A stretch of 28,513 nucleotides of DNA from Beroe ovata (GCA_946803715.1 CAMPET010000019.1:105302-133814); one strand, 5' to 3'. Positions 11,078 to 20,852 are shown, counted from the stretch's first letter. Numbers and translations are program-made. Notes: generated by a model not told the origin, from the letters alone.

Positions 11078-12196
11078 TGAAACCTCCGTCATGAATTATG
11101 TCGTTACTTCATCCTCTATTTTTTGTCAATCTTCTCTCGATGCTACTGTAGGTTCAGGTAGCTTTGATTTTCTCGAAGCACGAATCTCTTTTCTTCGGCG
11201 TTCTTGAGATGGGATTTGTAAGATCTATGAAAACACGAGTGAAATTAGGTGGTGAAATGTAATTATTCAATATTCAGGATATTCCTAATTGTACCAGTTT
11301 AGATCGAGTACCGAATTATTTCCCCCTACTTTGATAATTATATGCTATCTCCTTTTGTCGACTAGGGCACAGCTGGATTAGGTTATATAAGATTTATTCA
11401 GATAAAAATGTTCTTTTTACAGGGCAAATATAGCATTTTATCTGAAAATGCGAATGATAATGTAATTATTGGCTAATGACTAGCTCAGGGGAAGTCAAAT
11501 TGGAAATCGAGATTCTAATCGCACTTTTTGCATGAATATATCGTGATAATATTTTTGTGCACGTGTGTGTACATCGTTCTATGATATGCTGCAAGGGGCG
11601 GGGTCATGTCCTATTTCAAGGTGTTTGATACGAACAATATATATTGTACTTCTCTAGTCGCTACCAATTATCCCAATTTATACTGGAGGAGTCATCTGGG
11701 GTCCTAATCTCAATAGATCTTCACCATGTTATTTGCAGTCTTGATTTTTGCACTACAATTTCGAATCCGGTTAAAACTTCAGTGTTTGATTCGGTAAAAA
11801 GTCATGGTCGCTGCGATCATCAACGTCTTTGAATATATATGTCTAGGGACATGTTTACTATCATGTAATTTGGGTTTCATTCCTCATTAATCATGTGCCA
11901 TATGGTACAAAAATCATCACGCCCATGTGTCATTGACCATTTTATATCAACATTGTGTCAACATTGTGTGTCATTGAATGAAGGGAGTTGACTGTTGGTG
12001 TCATATGATGCTCCACTGCCAGGGTTGTGCTTCTCAGGATAAGGTTCTTTCATAGTGATATCGGTGTGCATTGCTGCTGATAAGAGTAATTCAGAACGTT
12101 TATCATTATACCAAGTTAAACGGAGTTTACTCGTTAATGGTGTATGAAAAGTTTGCTCTGTATAACTTGGTGTATTGATAGAGTTTATAGTTTGTA

Positions 12197-12240
12197 GTGT
12201 ACATTGTATTGTGTATTGTACAAATGTACAATGTATACAC
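12197..12240. other. Overlapping alternative hairpins
   Basis: ATTGTACA (12215-12222) pairs with TGTACAAT (12225-12232) across a 2-nt loop. The wider arms GTGTACATTGTA (12197-12208) and TACAATGTATACAC (12227-12240) can pair instead with a 2-nt bulge. The two folds are mutually exclusive. Confidence 0.4.
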
Positions 12241-13645
12241 TCACTTATACACATCATATTTTGCCTCACTTCATTCACTGCATGATGTAAAACACGTTTT
12301 GTCGTGCAAACCATTGTGTTTGTATGTTTGTTTACAGTGTTTGTGTGTTTGTTTACATGTCATAAAGAACCGCTGACTACAGCGAGGATTCTCACATATT
12401 GCATTTGTCTTTTCTGAGACCCTTCTGTGCTCGAATTCTGTGTCTTTGGCTATAGATCCAACTATACTTAAGTGACTTAAGTAGTAAGGAAGATTGTAAT
12501 AACTCTTAGTAGTAATGCATCGCTATGATTTGATGGTTGGATCGCTGAATACTATTGCTCGAATTATCAGTATCAGAAGAATTATCGCCAGCAATCGGAA
12601 GTCTTTACCAAATCCATCAAACTTCTACTATTTTAATCTCCTATTGGTCACATGATATTGAGTTGGGGGTTCTATAATTTGGGTGCCTATCTGGATGAAT
12701 CCACCCAAAATTCTCACTTCCCTCCCTCCCATCATTGTAGAAGAAAGAGAGACATATTATACCACCTCTCCACCCTCAGTACCATAAATTAACCATTTAA
12801 CTTCCATCTCCGATGTATAATATGATGTGTCAGCTACAGTTTTTAATTGAGACTGTCTCTCATGCGTGTGAGAGGGGGGGGGGTGAAGTAATGTTCCTAA
12901 TAATAGAGAGGGTGAGTCACTCTAGTCATAATAAGCTGAGATCCCTCTCTCTCTTTCCCTCCGTCATTTCCAGATTATACCAGTCCCTCATTTATATACT
13001 CTCGCTTCATTATGTGTTGAACTTTAATCGCACCTTCTCTTGAGCTTTTAGATAACAGTCGTAAAAACCGCTTACTTTTGTGTGTGTGTTTACTCGATTC
13101 TTGAGCACGTCAAGTGGTCGTATGTGATGAATTTGTTCTTTTGCATGATGCATTATTATCGAAGTATGAATCATCAATAGACTATCTAAATCGGCTATTA
13201 GCAGTATTGTTGGTGAGCTGATGGTTGTATGAGGTATCATTTGTGACCTTCATCCTGCGTTCATATTTAGCCCGCGAAATGAGGTCTCCATTATTACTGT
13301 GAATGGGGTAAATTTCTTGACATTGACGTCAAAAAGTGGATGAGACCGAGATGGGTTGATAATTTAGTTATTCTTCTATTGAGAGTGGGAGCTAGTTTTT
13401 GGGAAGCAAGCACATGGGAAACTGTGGTTTGAACTATTTCGTTGTTGAATAAACGTTTTTTGTGTCTTTCAGTAGCGATTTGGCTCTATCCCAAGAAGTG
13501 TTTAACCCTATCTAAGCTTTATAAAGGACCAGCATTGCATTTGAATCTCATTTCAATGTTTTCAATCAGTGATAACTGCTCATTGTCGAAATAGGATGTG
13601 ATGAGCTTCCACGTGGGTTTTCAATCTGAACAATAACTTTGCGAA

Positions 13646-13686
13646 GGAATCGTGTTTCAGTGAGCCAATCGTGTTTCAGTGAGCCA
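13646..13686. repeat. Direct repeat of about 20 bp
   Basis: The string AATCGTGTTTCAGTGAGCCA occurs twice back to back. Confidence 0.85.
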
Positions 13687-13896
13687 TTGACTCAATTGGT
13701 ACCGAAATAAGTGCTTTGATCTCGTGATTGGCTTTGTCGCACCATTTTTGACCATGGGTAATGGTTATGATCATAATTTGATGAGAGAGATGGGGCGACG
13801 TCCATTGGTTTGTAGTTGGAGACCGTTATATAAGAGGGTTTTGCGTCTGTCCACGTCCTATGTGAATGTCTGCGTTCATATTAGAATATGTTGAAA

Positions 13897-14010
13897 CCAC
13901 TTTCATTTTGACACAAGCTTTCTACTGACACCAGTTTTCTGTTGAAACCATATCCAACTGTCATCATTTCCCGATGACACCACTTCCTCCTAATACCACT
14001 CATCGTTGAC
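13897..14010 (+). repeat. TTGACACC minisatellite, block C
   Basis: About seven degenerate units (TTGACACAAGC, TGACACCAGTT, TTGAAACCAT, TGACACCACTTC, TTGACATACC) in the same orientation as blocks A and B. A TTGACGTCAA palindrome lies upstream at 13323-13332. Confidence 0.8.
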
Positions 14011-14989
14011 ATACCCATCATCGGAAGCCAATGCACGTGTTGACACGTGTTGCACATGTTGTTATCCTCTTCCCCCTCCATAACATTTCAATTAACGGCT
14101 ACTTATCACGAGTCTCGCATAAGACGGCAACACTTTGCAATCCCATATTTCCTGATTCTCACAGCCTGGGCACAGTGTTAAAACACCCCATCAATAAACA
14201 CGATAATAAGCTCATTGGAACGGCCTCCCTTCAAGAATAAAGGAATATGAATATGTGGGATTCTCCTAGAATTTTACATATAATTCACTTTCCTTTGAGA
14301 GACATATAATACTGGGGACTCGCGTTGAGCTTCAGCTAGGTTACTGTGATTAGTAATGTCCCCAATGGATGAAGGAGCAATTTTCACATAAGTGCGGTGT
14401 ATGGGGTGATAAAGTACCGAACTTATGAATTACCCGGTCCAAATCATGATTGATGATAAGCGTGTATGTGGATTTTGATTCGGTGTTACATTTCAACGAA
14501 TGGTTCTTGAAGATCCGCATGTAACAATCTAGGATAAGGATTGTCAATCCTAATATCACTCAAATATTCTCCCGTTTTCTTCCTGTTTCGCAAAATTTCT
14601 TGATCACATCTTCATGCGCCGCTCCCGCTATTCTCCACCTTTACCGCTGGGGTGAAGCCTGTTATCCACAGCTTGAATTTTTGTTGTCTAATTATCAATT
14701 CTGGCATGGCGCCAAACGTGTTAACAATTCCCCAAGAGGCTACTTTGTATGTTGGTCGGGGAACCCTAGGAAGTTCGTAACTTTTAAAATTGCTATTTTA
14801 AGATTCTCACTCTTCTATATTTGCGCGGCTCGGGGTATTTTTAGAGACATCTTGATCAAGCTGGATTCCAAAGATTGGGATTGAGATGCAGCTCCACCCA
14901 AAAACCTAATGATCCTCATTTCAAATAACGCTGCCCTTTATGACTTATTTGAGACACCATTATATTATGTTTCTATGATACGTCTGCAG

Positions 14990-15190
14990 TATGCGTCTGC
15001 GTATGTATGTTTGTATGTAGGTGTTCACTCATGTATATACGTGTCAGTGTATGTTTGTTTGTATGTAGGTGTTCAGTGTTCACTCACGTATGTACGTGTT
15101 TGTGTATGTATGTTTGTATGTAGGTGTTCACTCACGTATATACGTGTCTATGTATGTTATTGTTTGTATGTAAGTGCTCACTCCTGTATA
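14990..15190. repeat. Minisatellite, ~50-60 bp unit, TATG/TTTG-rich
   Basis: About four copies of a unit like TTTGTATGTAGGTGTTCACTC followed by ACGTATATACGTGT. The repeat creates a 176-codon open + frame (14909-15439) of Cys/Val/Tyr-rich low complexity. I attribute that frame to the repeat, not to a gene. Confidence 0.85.
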
Positions 15191-15532
15191 CTCTCCCTCC
15201 CTCACTATGTAGGTACATTATGGTGTCGGTACAATGCATCTCTTGGTATCATAATGGCACCCACTAAGCAGTGGGTGGGGGAGAGAGTGGGGGGGACACT
15301 CATAACACAAAATATATATGGACTCTCTCTCTTGCAATTCTTTAGAAGAGGAGATACACTCACAATTGTTGCACTCTTTTTCCCCGTCCCCACTGATTTC
15401 CGGGGTTTTTGTTCGATATCCACCTCTCCCTCAACATAAAAACGAGACACATCCTGTTTTGTTCGAAAAGGAAATCCTGTTTGTGTCTTCTTGGAAAATC
15501 GTTTTGAAGCTATAATCTTCAAAAGGAATCCT

Positions 15533-15630
15533 AAAACGTGAGGTTCTTCTATAACCTCACGTTTTCTTCTATAACCTCACGTTCTATAACCTCTATAACC
15601 TCACGTTTTCTTCTATAACCTCACGTTTTT
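15533..15630. repeat. Perfect 13-bp inverted repeat leading into a 20-bp tandem repeat
   Basis: AAAACGTGAGGTT (15533-15545) and AACCTCACGTTTT (15553-15565) are exact reverse complements around a 7-nt loop. The right arm then repeats in tandem as CTATAACCTCACGTTTTCTT units to about 15630, so the left arm can pair with several alternative right arms. Confidence 0.85.
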
Positions 15631-15943
15631 AGTTTGATTCTAGCAACCGATGTTCCTATTGATCTACTGATCATCAATTCTGTTCCTGCTCTGTTTAAAT
15701 AGCTTATCAAGCAATGTATATTATATACATGCATGAAATAATGAATTATGCTAAGTAATATGATAAGCATGCGGAAAAAGAGTACTCATTGAGTTGGGTG
15801 TGGTTTTCTTGATTACGCAAAACTCCTTATTATAGTTTTTGTGTTTCTCCTTGTATACTCCGACCCTCTCGACCTCACAGTATAACATAAGTTCGTAGCA
15901 CTATCTTTGCCCCAATTCTTAACCCCTCATTCTCAACATATAG

Positions 15944-16115
15944 TCCTCCTCTGAGAGAGTGTGTGACAGAAAGAGCACAGTCACACTCTCACGCCATGTA
16001 CCAACGTTCTCTGAGCATCGGAAGTAACACTTCCGCTGCGGCTGAGCGCCAGAGACGCGCGTTCCGTCAGAGGCGCGCACAGAGTGTCGTGGTGACCCAA
16101 CCGCGCGTACAGCAG
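15944..16115 (+). CDS. Basic exon preceding the Ras-binding domain
   Basis: The frame is open from just after a stop at 15888-15890 to the donor CAG|GTAATA (exon end 16115, phase 0). It encodes a Ser/Arg-rich linker including YQRSLSIGS, ERQRRAFRQRRAQSVVV and PRVQQ. It carries the same R-x-x-S chemistry as the large exon and joins in phase to the Ras-binding exon. I chose start 15944 because ATATAG is the first AG downstream of a branch-like CTTAAC and a pyrimidine stretch. That start is phase 2 and does not match the phase-0 end of the large exon. Starts at 15960 or 15981 would match phase 0 but have poorer acceptors. Human PLEKHG5 also has a Lys/Arg-rich stretch just before its Ras-binding domain (from memory). 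Confidence 0.7.
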
Positions 16116-16422
16116 GTAATAAATATACTGCAGAAATATACTGCAGAAAAGTGTTCATTGTAACTGGGGGAAATTTGTGTCCTGGGGGACTGGGGGAGGA
16201 TGGTCCAATGTTCCGTGAGGGTGTCTGTCTAGACGGAGATATATAGTGTTTCTAGATGCCGATTCTAGAATTTAATTCTAAATTTTCGAATTTGCGCGCG
16301 ATGATCCGTTGAGACTGATTTTACGATTTTCAAGCAAACTGTGACCTCTGGATTATTTTTCATTTCCACCATGATGCTATTTCATCTTTTGACACTCATC
16401 CTTGACACCGAATATTGCTCAG
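16116..16422 (+). other. Intron, 307 bp, with TTGACACC units before the acceptor
   Basis: Donor GTAATA, acceptor ATATTGCTCAG. The start holds an AATATACTGCAG direct repeat (two copies). The 3' end carries two TTGACAC-type units (16390-16410). The phase is 0 on both sides. Confidence 0.75.
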
Positions 16423-16517
16423 AGTGGTGTCAATACAGAAGAAGATGAGGCGCTAGTGTGTCAGTTTCCCGACGGTTCAGAAGAAATTGTCTCGTCCCTC
16501 AAAGGGAAGACACTCAG
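16423..16517 (+). CDS. Exon encoding the first half of a Raf-like Ras-binding domain (PLEKHG5 type)
   Basis: This 95-bp exon starts in phase 0 (SGVNTEEDE) and ends within an Arg codon (CTC AG|GTAAAT). It encodes an acidic lead-in, then ALVCQFPDGSEEIVSSLKGK, matching the first beta hairpin of ubiquitin-like Ras-binding domains. The F/L-P-D-G turn is typical of Raf, RGS12/14 and TIAM members. The closest family I recall is PLEKHG5, because of how the next exon continues. PLEKHG5 is a guanine-nucleotide exchange factor for RhoA, acting at cell junctions and in membrane and autophagy traffic. The exon's first bases (TGGTGTCAA) match the reverse complement of the dispersed TTGACACCA repeat. Confidence 0.85.
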
Positions 16518-16657
16518 GTAAATACTATGGAACTCTGGACAACTTGGAAAACTGAGACTCATGTTATGATTTAGATCTGGGAATTTCTCCTCCATTGCGA
16601 CAGTAATCCTATTGTGACACGCTATTCAATTGAACTAACCCCGCATTCCATTACCAG
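16518..16657 (+). other. Short intron, 140 bp, inside the Ras-binding domain
   Basis: Donor CAG|GTAAAT, branch-like AACTAAC near 16634-16640, acceptor CCATTACCAG. Phase 2. Removing it restores the helix sequence KTLREILSPIF. Confidence 0.8.
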
Positions 16658-16797
16658 GGAGATTTTATCGCCGATTTTCGACCGCCGTAACATGTCAATG
16701 AGTGATTTCGCCATATTCATCAAGAATTCAAGTACACCCCTCAAGTATTCCTTTGACGCTTCACCGCTTGCTGGCAGAACTCTGCTCATTCAAGGAA
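16658..16797 (+). CDS. Exon encoding the second half of the Ras-binding domain
   Basis: A 140-bp exon joined in phase 2 to the previous one, giving KTLREILSPIFDRRNMS, then FAIFIKN, SSTPLKYSFDA and GRTLLIQG. The donor is GGAA|GTAAGT, phase 1. From memory, human PLEKHG5 has SLGEVLLPVFERKGI, VDIYLDQSNTPLSLTFEA and GGHYLRVK at the matching places. The spacing of the helix, the N/S-S/N-TPL turn, the F-[ED]-A strand and the G-x-x-L end is the same. This is the main evidence for family membership. The assembled domain of about 67 residues is the usual size. RGS12/14 and TIAM domains are less similar in the helix and TPL segment. Partner GTPase specificity cannot be read from this. Confidence 0.85.
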
Positions 16798-18329
16798 GTA
16801 AGTAAAACACAAGAAATCATTTTCCAAAGATATCGTCATATTTTGCAATCTTGATATTGTTTCACGGTGTTAATCATATCATAATTTTCATTAATCATCG
16901 TTCTCAACTCTCATTTGTCGAAAGTGGATCTGGACGGAAATTCAGGGGGTGATTATTCCTTTTTAGGGACTAAAATGCACAAGAACGGGAAGAACCATGC
17001 TTTCTAGCGATTGATATAGATCGGCAAATATATGAATCATTAAGTTTATTTATCCAAATTTATTCACACCATAAAGCATCCTTGATATATATACCATGCT
17101 GTATGTTCTTGCCCATCAAATAATATTAACTTGCCTTAAAACATAAAGAATGACTATGCAATATGTTAAATGTGACCAGGGTTATAATGGTTTCTTTGAC
17201 GTATGATGCTCGACTTCTTCTGACCACGAGCGAGTCGTGACCTTCAATTTCTGATTCTTATCAGAACTAGCTTTCCAACTAACATAATACGAATGAAAGT
17301 CATTTGTTGGCTACTGTCCAGAAATTGGGGATGGTGGACTTCGCTGTAACTTCAGAGTGATTTTCTGAAGTCTTTGAAGCCTCCGGAACAACCCATTATT
17401 GCCATGCCTTTGTCCTTTCCTCCCTTCTTACATCTACAATTGATTTCTTCGAATCTGCTGATTCAATTCGGATTCTCGAGTATCTATACGGTTCAACGAA
17501 TTTAGCAAAATGGAGTCTGATAACTTATTCATGACTATTATCTTCCGCTTCGATGATAATAAATTCATTTAAAAAGTGTCACGAGATTTTTGTTCGATAA
17601 ATATCTCTCTCAAAATGACACATGGTCCGCCTCTCTACCACCCCCTCTCTCCGTTTTCCTATCAAATGAGAAACTTGATTGATATATCAGTGGAGACATA
17701 CGTGCGATAGAGACAAGTTTCATTTATTATTGCCTCACTGAGCCCCCTGCCTATGGCATATAGTTCCCACTTGATGATGAGTCCAGTCATTTTTGATGAT
17801 GAGTTCATTTTTCCATTGTATTATATTCAGCCATTTTCGGTCATTTTCGATCGATCGTTTAATAATGCGATGTCTCCGTGGACACCAATTTCGTTTTTTT
17901 CGATTTCACTAATTACAATTTAGCGCGCGTGGGCACGATCTCATTTTCCTGCAGCAGTGCACCTTGTTAGAGTTATTGTAATATTACCCACTGTATAGTT
18001 GTATGTTTTGCGCACGTTATTTGGTGTTGCCGGTGGTGTGGTGGTAAGGTTACACTTCGACTCTCATTTTTGCCCACCTTTCGACTTTTCTTCGCCGAGA
18101 GAAAAACAAAGAATTGCCCATTTCTTAGTTCGTTACCCCCTCTCTCTTTTAATATAAATGGTCAACTTTCGTAGTGCCATCTCTCTTTTCGAGCAAAATG
18201 ATTCTCCTACACCGACCCCCAATTTTGTGATAAATTTAACTTCTCTGCGACATAAGATTATGATGAAGATTTTTTTTCTGTAATATTCTGAGATGATTCT
18301 CTTTTGGAAGTAGAATCCTTTGTTAATAG
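16798..18329 (+). other. Intron, about 1.5 kb
   Basis: Donor GTAAGT. AT-rich, with no convincing exon or tandem repeat seen inside it. It ends at TTGTTAATAG if the next exon call is right. Confidence 0.5.
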
Positions 18330-18397
18330 AGCAATCTGGTGAAACCACGGAAGAATTCCTGAATGAATTGCATCATGATCCTTCTATTTTCAGATTG
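18330..18397 (+). CDS. Candidate 68-bp exon after the Ras-binding domain
   Basis: The acceptor TTGTTAATAG|AGCAATC enters in the phase left by the previous exon (A + AG = Lys). The frame then reads KQSGETTEEFLNELHHDPS and ends at TTG|GTAATG, phase 0. The acidic T/S-E-E-F-L segment is reminiscent of an S-E-F-L-G-E segment I recall after the Ras-binding domain of human PLEKHG5, but this is weak. The frame stays open for about 60 codons past the donor into a hydrophobic stretch that looks intronic. Transcript data would settle it. Confidence 0.45.
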
Positions 18398-19221
18398 GTA
18401 ATGTCTTCAGGAGTTGTAAATAGTATCGGTGTCATTAATCAAGTTTTCATCCTGATACTATTGGTGATAGTTCTTGGTGATAGATCAAGTGGTGCAGAAA
18501 TAACTATTTCTCCAAACGCAAAACACAATTTCTTGCCTCTAACTTCCTGCTCCATAACTTTTGTCAGGGATTGAATTGAGATAATTGTTCATATTTTTCT
18601 CGAAGTAAGAAAACCTTCGAATGAAGCTGCCATTGTGTTTAGTTGTGCACATGATTTTCATACCTCCATATAAGGAATAATTTAGTCCTGCGAGAGTCTC
18701 CCCAAAATGAGTTTTGGGATGTCTCGACAAAACAAAAGTGCTCTCGCTCTATTTCTTGTCGCGAATCTTTTTTTCTCACATCTATTCGATGACTAGCTAC
18801 AAATGTTTAACTGTATCTCTCTCTCAATCTCTCTGAAATAGACTCGAATTTTTCGGAGGGTATATCACCATTATGACAGCTCTGTGCTGTCATAGCAACG
18901 TATGCACGTACCTGCGCACGTGCATTTTGTGTCAGAAGTTGATGTTCAATGAATATTGTTCATGGGATTGGGAAGATTAATGAAATCAAAAAGAAGTTTT
19001 GCCCTTATTTATCCTTCGCCGTATTTGATTTATTAATCACGCGATAATCGTTCGAAATTGATCGCTGTTTATGCTAAACACAGTCTCGGTTGATTTGGAT
19101 GCAATAGAAATGATCTGCGTTAGGTTCTCATTTCGTTTTATAGTCGCTCGATATTTCCTCAGATTGTTAGAATATATCCTCACCATAGCAACACCATAGC
19201 AACACCCTAGCAACACCCTAG
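18398..19221 (+). other. Presumed intron with small palindromes
   Basis: No exon recognised. ATGACAGC (18873-18880) and GCTGTCAT (18886-18893) form an 8-bp stem with a 5-nt loop, followed by TAGCAAC and several GCACGT strings. The 3' end (19181-19221) is an 11-bp tandem repeat of CAACACC(A/C)TAG. Confidence 0.45.
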
Positions 19222-19225
19222 CAAC
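19181..19225. repeat. 11-bp tandem repeat CAACACCMTAG
   Basis: Units CAACACCATAG (19189-19199) and CAACACCCTAG (19200-19210, 19211-19221), with partial copies on both sides. Each junction creates TAGCAAC, which resembles the half site (RGYAAC) of RFX X-boxes. Confidence 0.8.
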
Positions 19226-19828
19226 GTGCAATGGTGGGTTGTATGGCAGTGTTACGGACACTGGCCGAGACTGTCCAGTCTGCGTGTGATTGGAGCGGAT
19301 ACAAGGAAGTCAGAGGAGAATCACTTCATAGCAACATAACAGTGGTGGAGAGTGTGAATGAGATGAGTGGTCTGAAGCTGTACGCTGGTTCGAGCAACAA
19401 GAACAACAGCAACAACAACATCATGAAGATGAGCAACAACAACAATGGGCACAGTTGTCATCAGGAAGAAAGAGCAACAACAACTAACTCTCAAGGTCCC
19501 TATAATGGGATACTTGATGCTAGCAACCACCATAATATAAAAACTCACAATAACAACAACAAATTGGTACAAACGAAAAGCAACATTGCTCTCCCTGAAA
19601 GAGCGAAGATTTGGACTTTGGAAAACCTCAGAATTAGCGACACGACCGGGGCAGAAGCAACCAAAAACAACAACAACAACAACAACAACAGAAGCAACAG
19701 CAACAACAACAACAACAACAACAACAGAAGCAACAGCAACAGTAACAACCGAAGCAACAGTCGGAGAAGTGACGATCAGGCATCCACTGATCGCTACAGT
19801 ATCCAAGTGGTCCCCGTCACGGTTGTAT
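19222..19828 (+). CDS. Candidate asparagine-rich exon (linker after the Ras-binding domain)
   Basis: A frame open from a TAG at 19219-19221 to a TAG at 20035-20037. Its middle holds runs of Asn (AAC codons) broken by Arg-Ser-Asn, with non-repetitive segments such as ALPERAKIWTLENLRISD and STDRYSIQVVPVTVV. Two features favour an exon. The donor GTTGTAT|GTAAGA at 19828/19829 leaves phase 1, which is what the 20229 exon needs, and an in-phase acceptor exists at 19221 or 19278. GC content is also above the flanks. Against it, the AAC trinucleotide tract keeps both strands open and neither acceptor has a good pyrimidine tract. The alternative is a single-exon ORF from ATG 19231 to 20037. No domain is recognised. 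Confidence 0.35.
19394..19750. repeat. AAC trinucleotide repeat tracts
   Basis: Imperfect (AAC)n at 19394-19445, near 19550-19562, and the longest at 19665-19750, interrupted by AGAAGCAACAGC. Read as Asn on the + strand. Confidence 0.9.
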
Positions 19829-19839
19829 GTAAGAAGCTC

Positions 19840-19875
19840 TCTCACCATGGTGACCATGGTAACCATGGTGCCAGG
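19840..19875. promoter_or_regulatory. Perfect X-box-type (RFX) palindrome in a CCATGGT repeat
   Basis: GTGACCATGGTAAC (19850-19863) fits the RFX consensus GTNRCC-N(0-3)-RGYAAC with spacer AT. It sits in a short CCATGGTGA/CCATGGTAA tandem repeat. Binding is inference; the tract may simply be a small palindromic repeat. Confidence 0.35.
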
Positions 19876-20228
19876 AAGACTCTGTCTGTTGATAACGGAT
19901 GTCATGGTAACCGAAGGAAGGGGAGAGAGAAGAAGTGCAAGCAGAAGAGGCGGGAGAGTGAGATTAGTTTTGAGATGACCGATTGTAGCCATATTGGGTC
20001 TGGCAGTGAAAACAATCGCAAGATCAAATGTAATTAGAGTCCACTTTTAGTCAATATAATAGGGTCCACTGATCGAAATCTACCATGCAAAATATCGATA
20101 TCCATCTCACACACAATTCTTGATTGTATTCCAAAGTCCCTCTTCACTTAATCTCCTCCTTTCTTATCCCTTCTCTGTCTTATCCCCTCTGTCTTATACC
20201 CCTTATTTATCATTCGATCTTGTTTCAG

Positions 20229-20281
20229 ATCATTTCGATGCCGGGAACGATTTCTCGTACAGGCACTCAGATTCAATCTTT
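20229..20281 (+). CDS. Candidate 53-bp exon
   Basis: Bounded by a strong acceptor (ATTCGATCTTGTTTCAG) and a consensus donor (TTT|GTGAGT). In phase 1 it reads HFDAGNDFSYRHSDSIF, phase 0 at the end. In phase 0 it reads IISMPGTISRTGTQIQSF, phase 2 at the end. Both frames are open. The phase-1 reading joins the candidate Asn-rich exon. The phase-0 reading joins the 18330-18397 exon directly. Splice signals are the best of the three downstream candidates. No domain is recognised. Confidence 0.5.
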
Positions 20282-20297
20282 GTGAGTAGATGTTGTG

Positions 20298-20356
20298 TAA
20301 CCATGGTGATAATTAACTGTCACCATGGTGATATTTACCTGTCACCATGGTGATAT
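20298..20356. repeat. Three 22-bp repeats with CACCATGGTG palindromes
   Basis: CCATGG recurs at 20301, 20323 and 20345. Two of the units read GTCACCATGGTGAT. They start about 20 nt after the GTGAGT donor of the 53-bp exon. GTCACC and GTAACC fit one RFX half site only. Confidence 0.8.
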
Positions 20357-20852
20357 AAGCTTTCTTTATAATATTTTTGTATGATATTGATACTATTTGG
20401 GCGGGTTTTTCTATTTAGCTCTGGTGGAAACTGGAGTGGGTATTTTTCCAGAAGAGAGAATTGTGCAAAACACTCGGATATTCATTTTCTGTGTAACACG
20501 ATGCATGTTACATATACTCTTCACAATCATACATACACGGAGTTTTTGACCGCAATTCTCACTTTAAGCTGAACCACAACTATGTGTAACGGAATCTGGG
20601 ATGGAATAGTCTCTTGGGCTAGACTTTGGGTGAATTTCGGTGGTAAGAGGGGGTGAAAAGGGGATATCGGAACTTGATGCTGTAGCTGTTGTTAATGTTG
20701 CAGTTTGAATCATTGAGTCAGATCTAGTTATATCACCAAATACAAAAACCACCGACTTGACACATTCAGACGCATCACGGTTCATGACAGACGTCGTGAC
20801 TCCGTTTAAACTTGTCAAACTTTGTGATGATTATTCAGATCGTGCGCATCTT

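Larger units (their letters stand above)
7007..15943 (+). other. Long intronic stretch (about 8.9 kb)
   Basis: Runs from the GTGAGT donor of the large exon to the next recognisable exon. It contains a GC-rich hairpin (7834-7859), the first ~554-bp monomer array (8952-10550), a GTAC-rich repeat (10612-10660), CA tracts around an assembly gap (N at 11056), overlapping AT-rich hairpins (12197-12240), TTGACACC block C (13897-14010), and minisatellites at 14990-15190 and 15533-15630. The phases of the flanking exons do not match if the best downstream acceptor is used, so at least one small exon may be hidden here. I could not identify it. Confidence 0.6.

Noticed and set aside
11958-12314. 118-codon minus-strand frame
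   Set aside because: No recognisable domain, biased codon content and overlapping AT-rich hairpins. It looks like a chance ORF.
14909-15439. 176-codon + strand open frame, Cys/Val/Tyr-rich
   Set aside because: It is produced by the 14990-15190 minisatellite. The repeat, not selection, keeps it open, and no domain is visible.
15205-15522. 105-codon minus-strand frame
   Set aside because: The region is open on both strands, with no splice or domain support.
19321-19992. 223-codon minus-strand frame, Val-rich
   Set aside because: It is the complement of the AAC repeat region (GTT = Val) and opposes the more plausible + strand Asn-rich frame.
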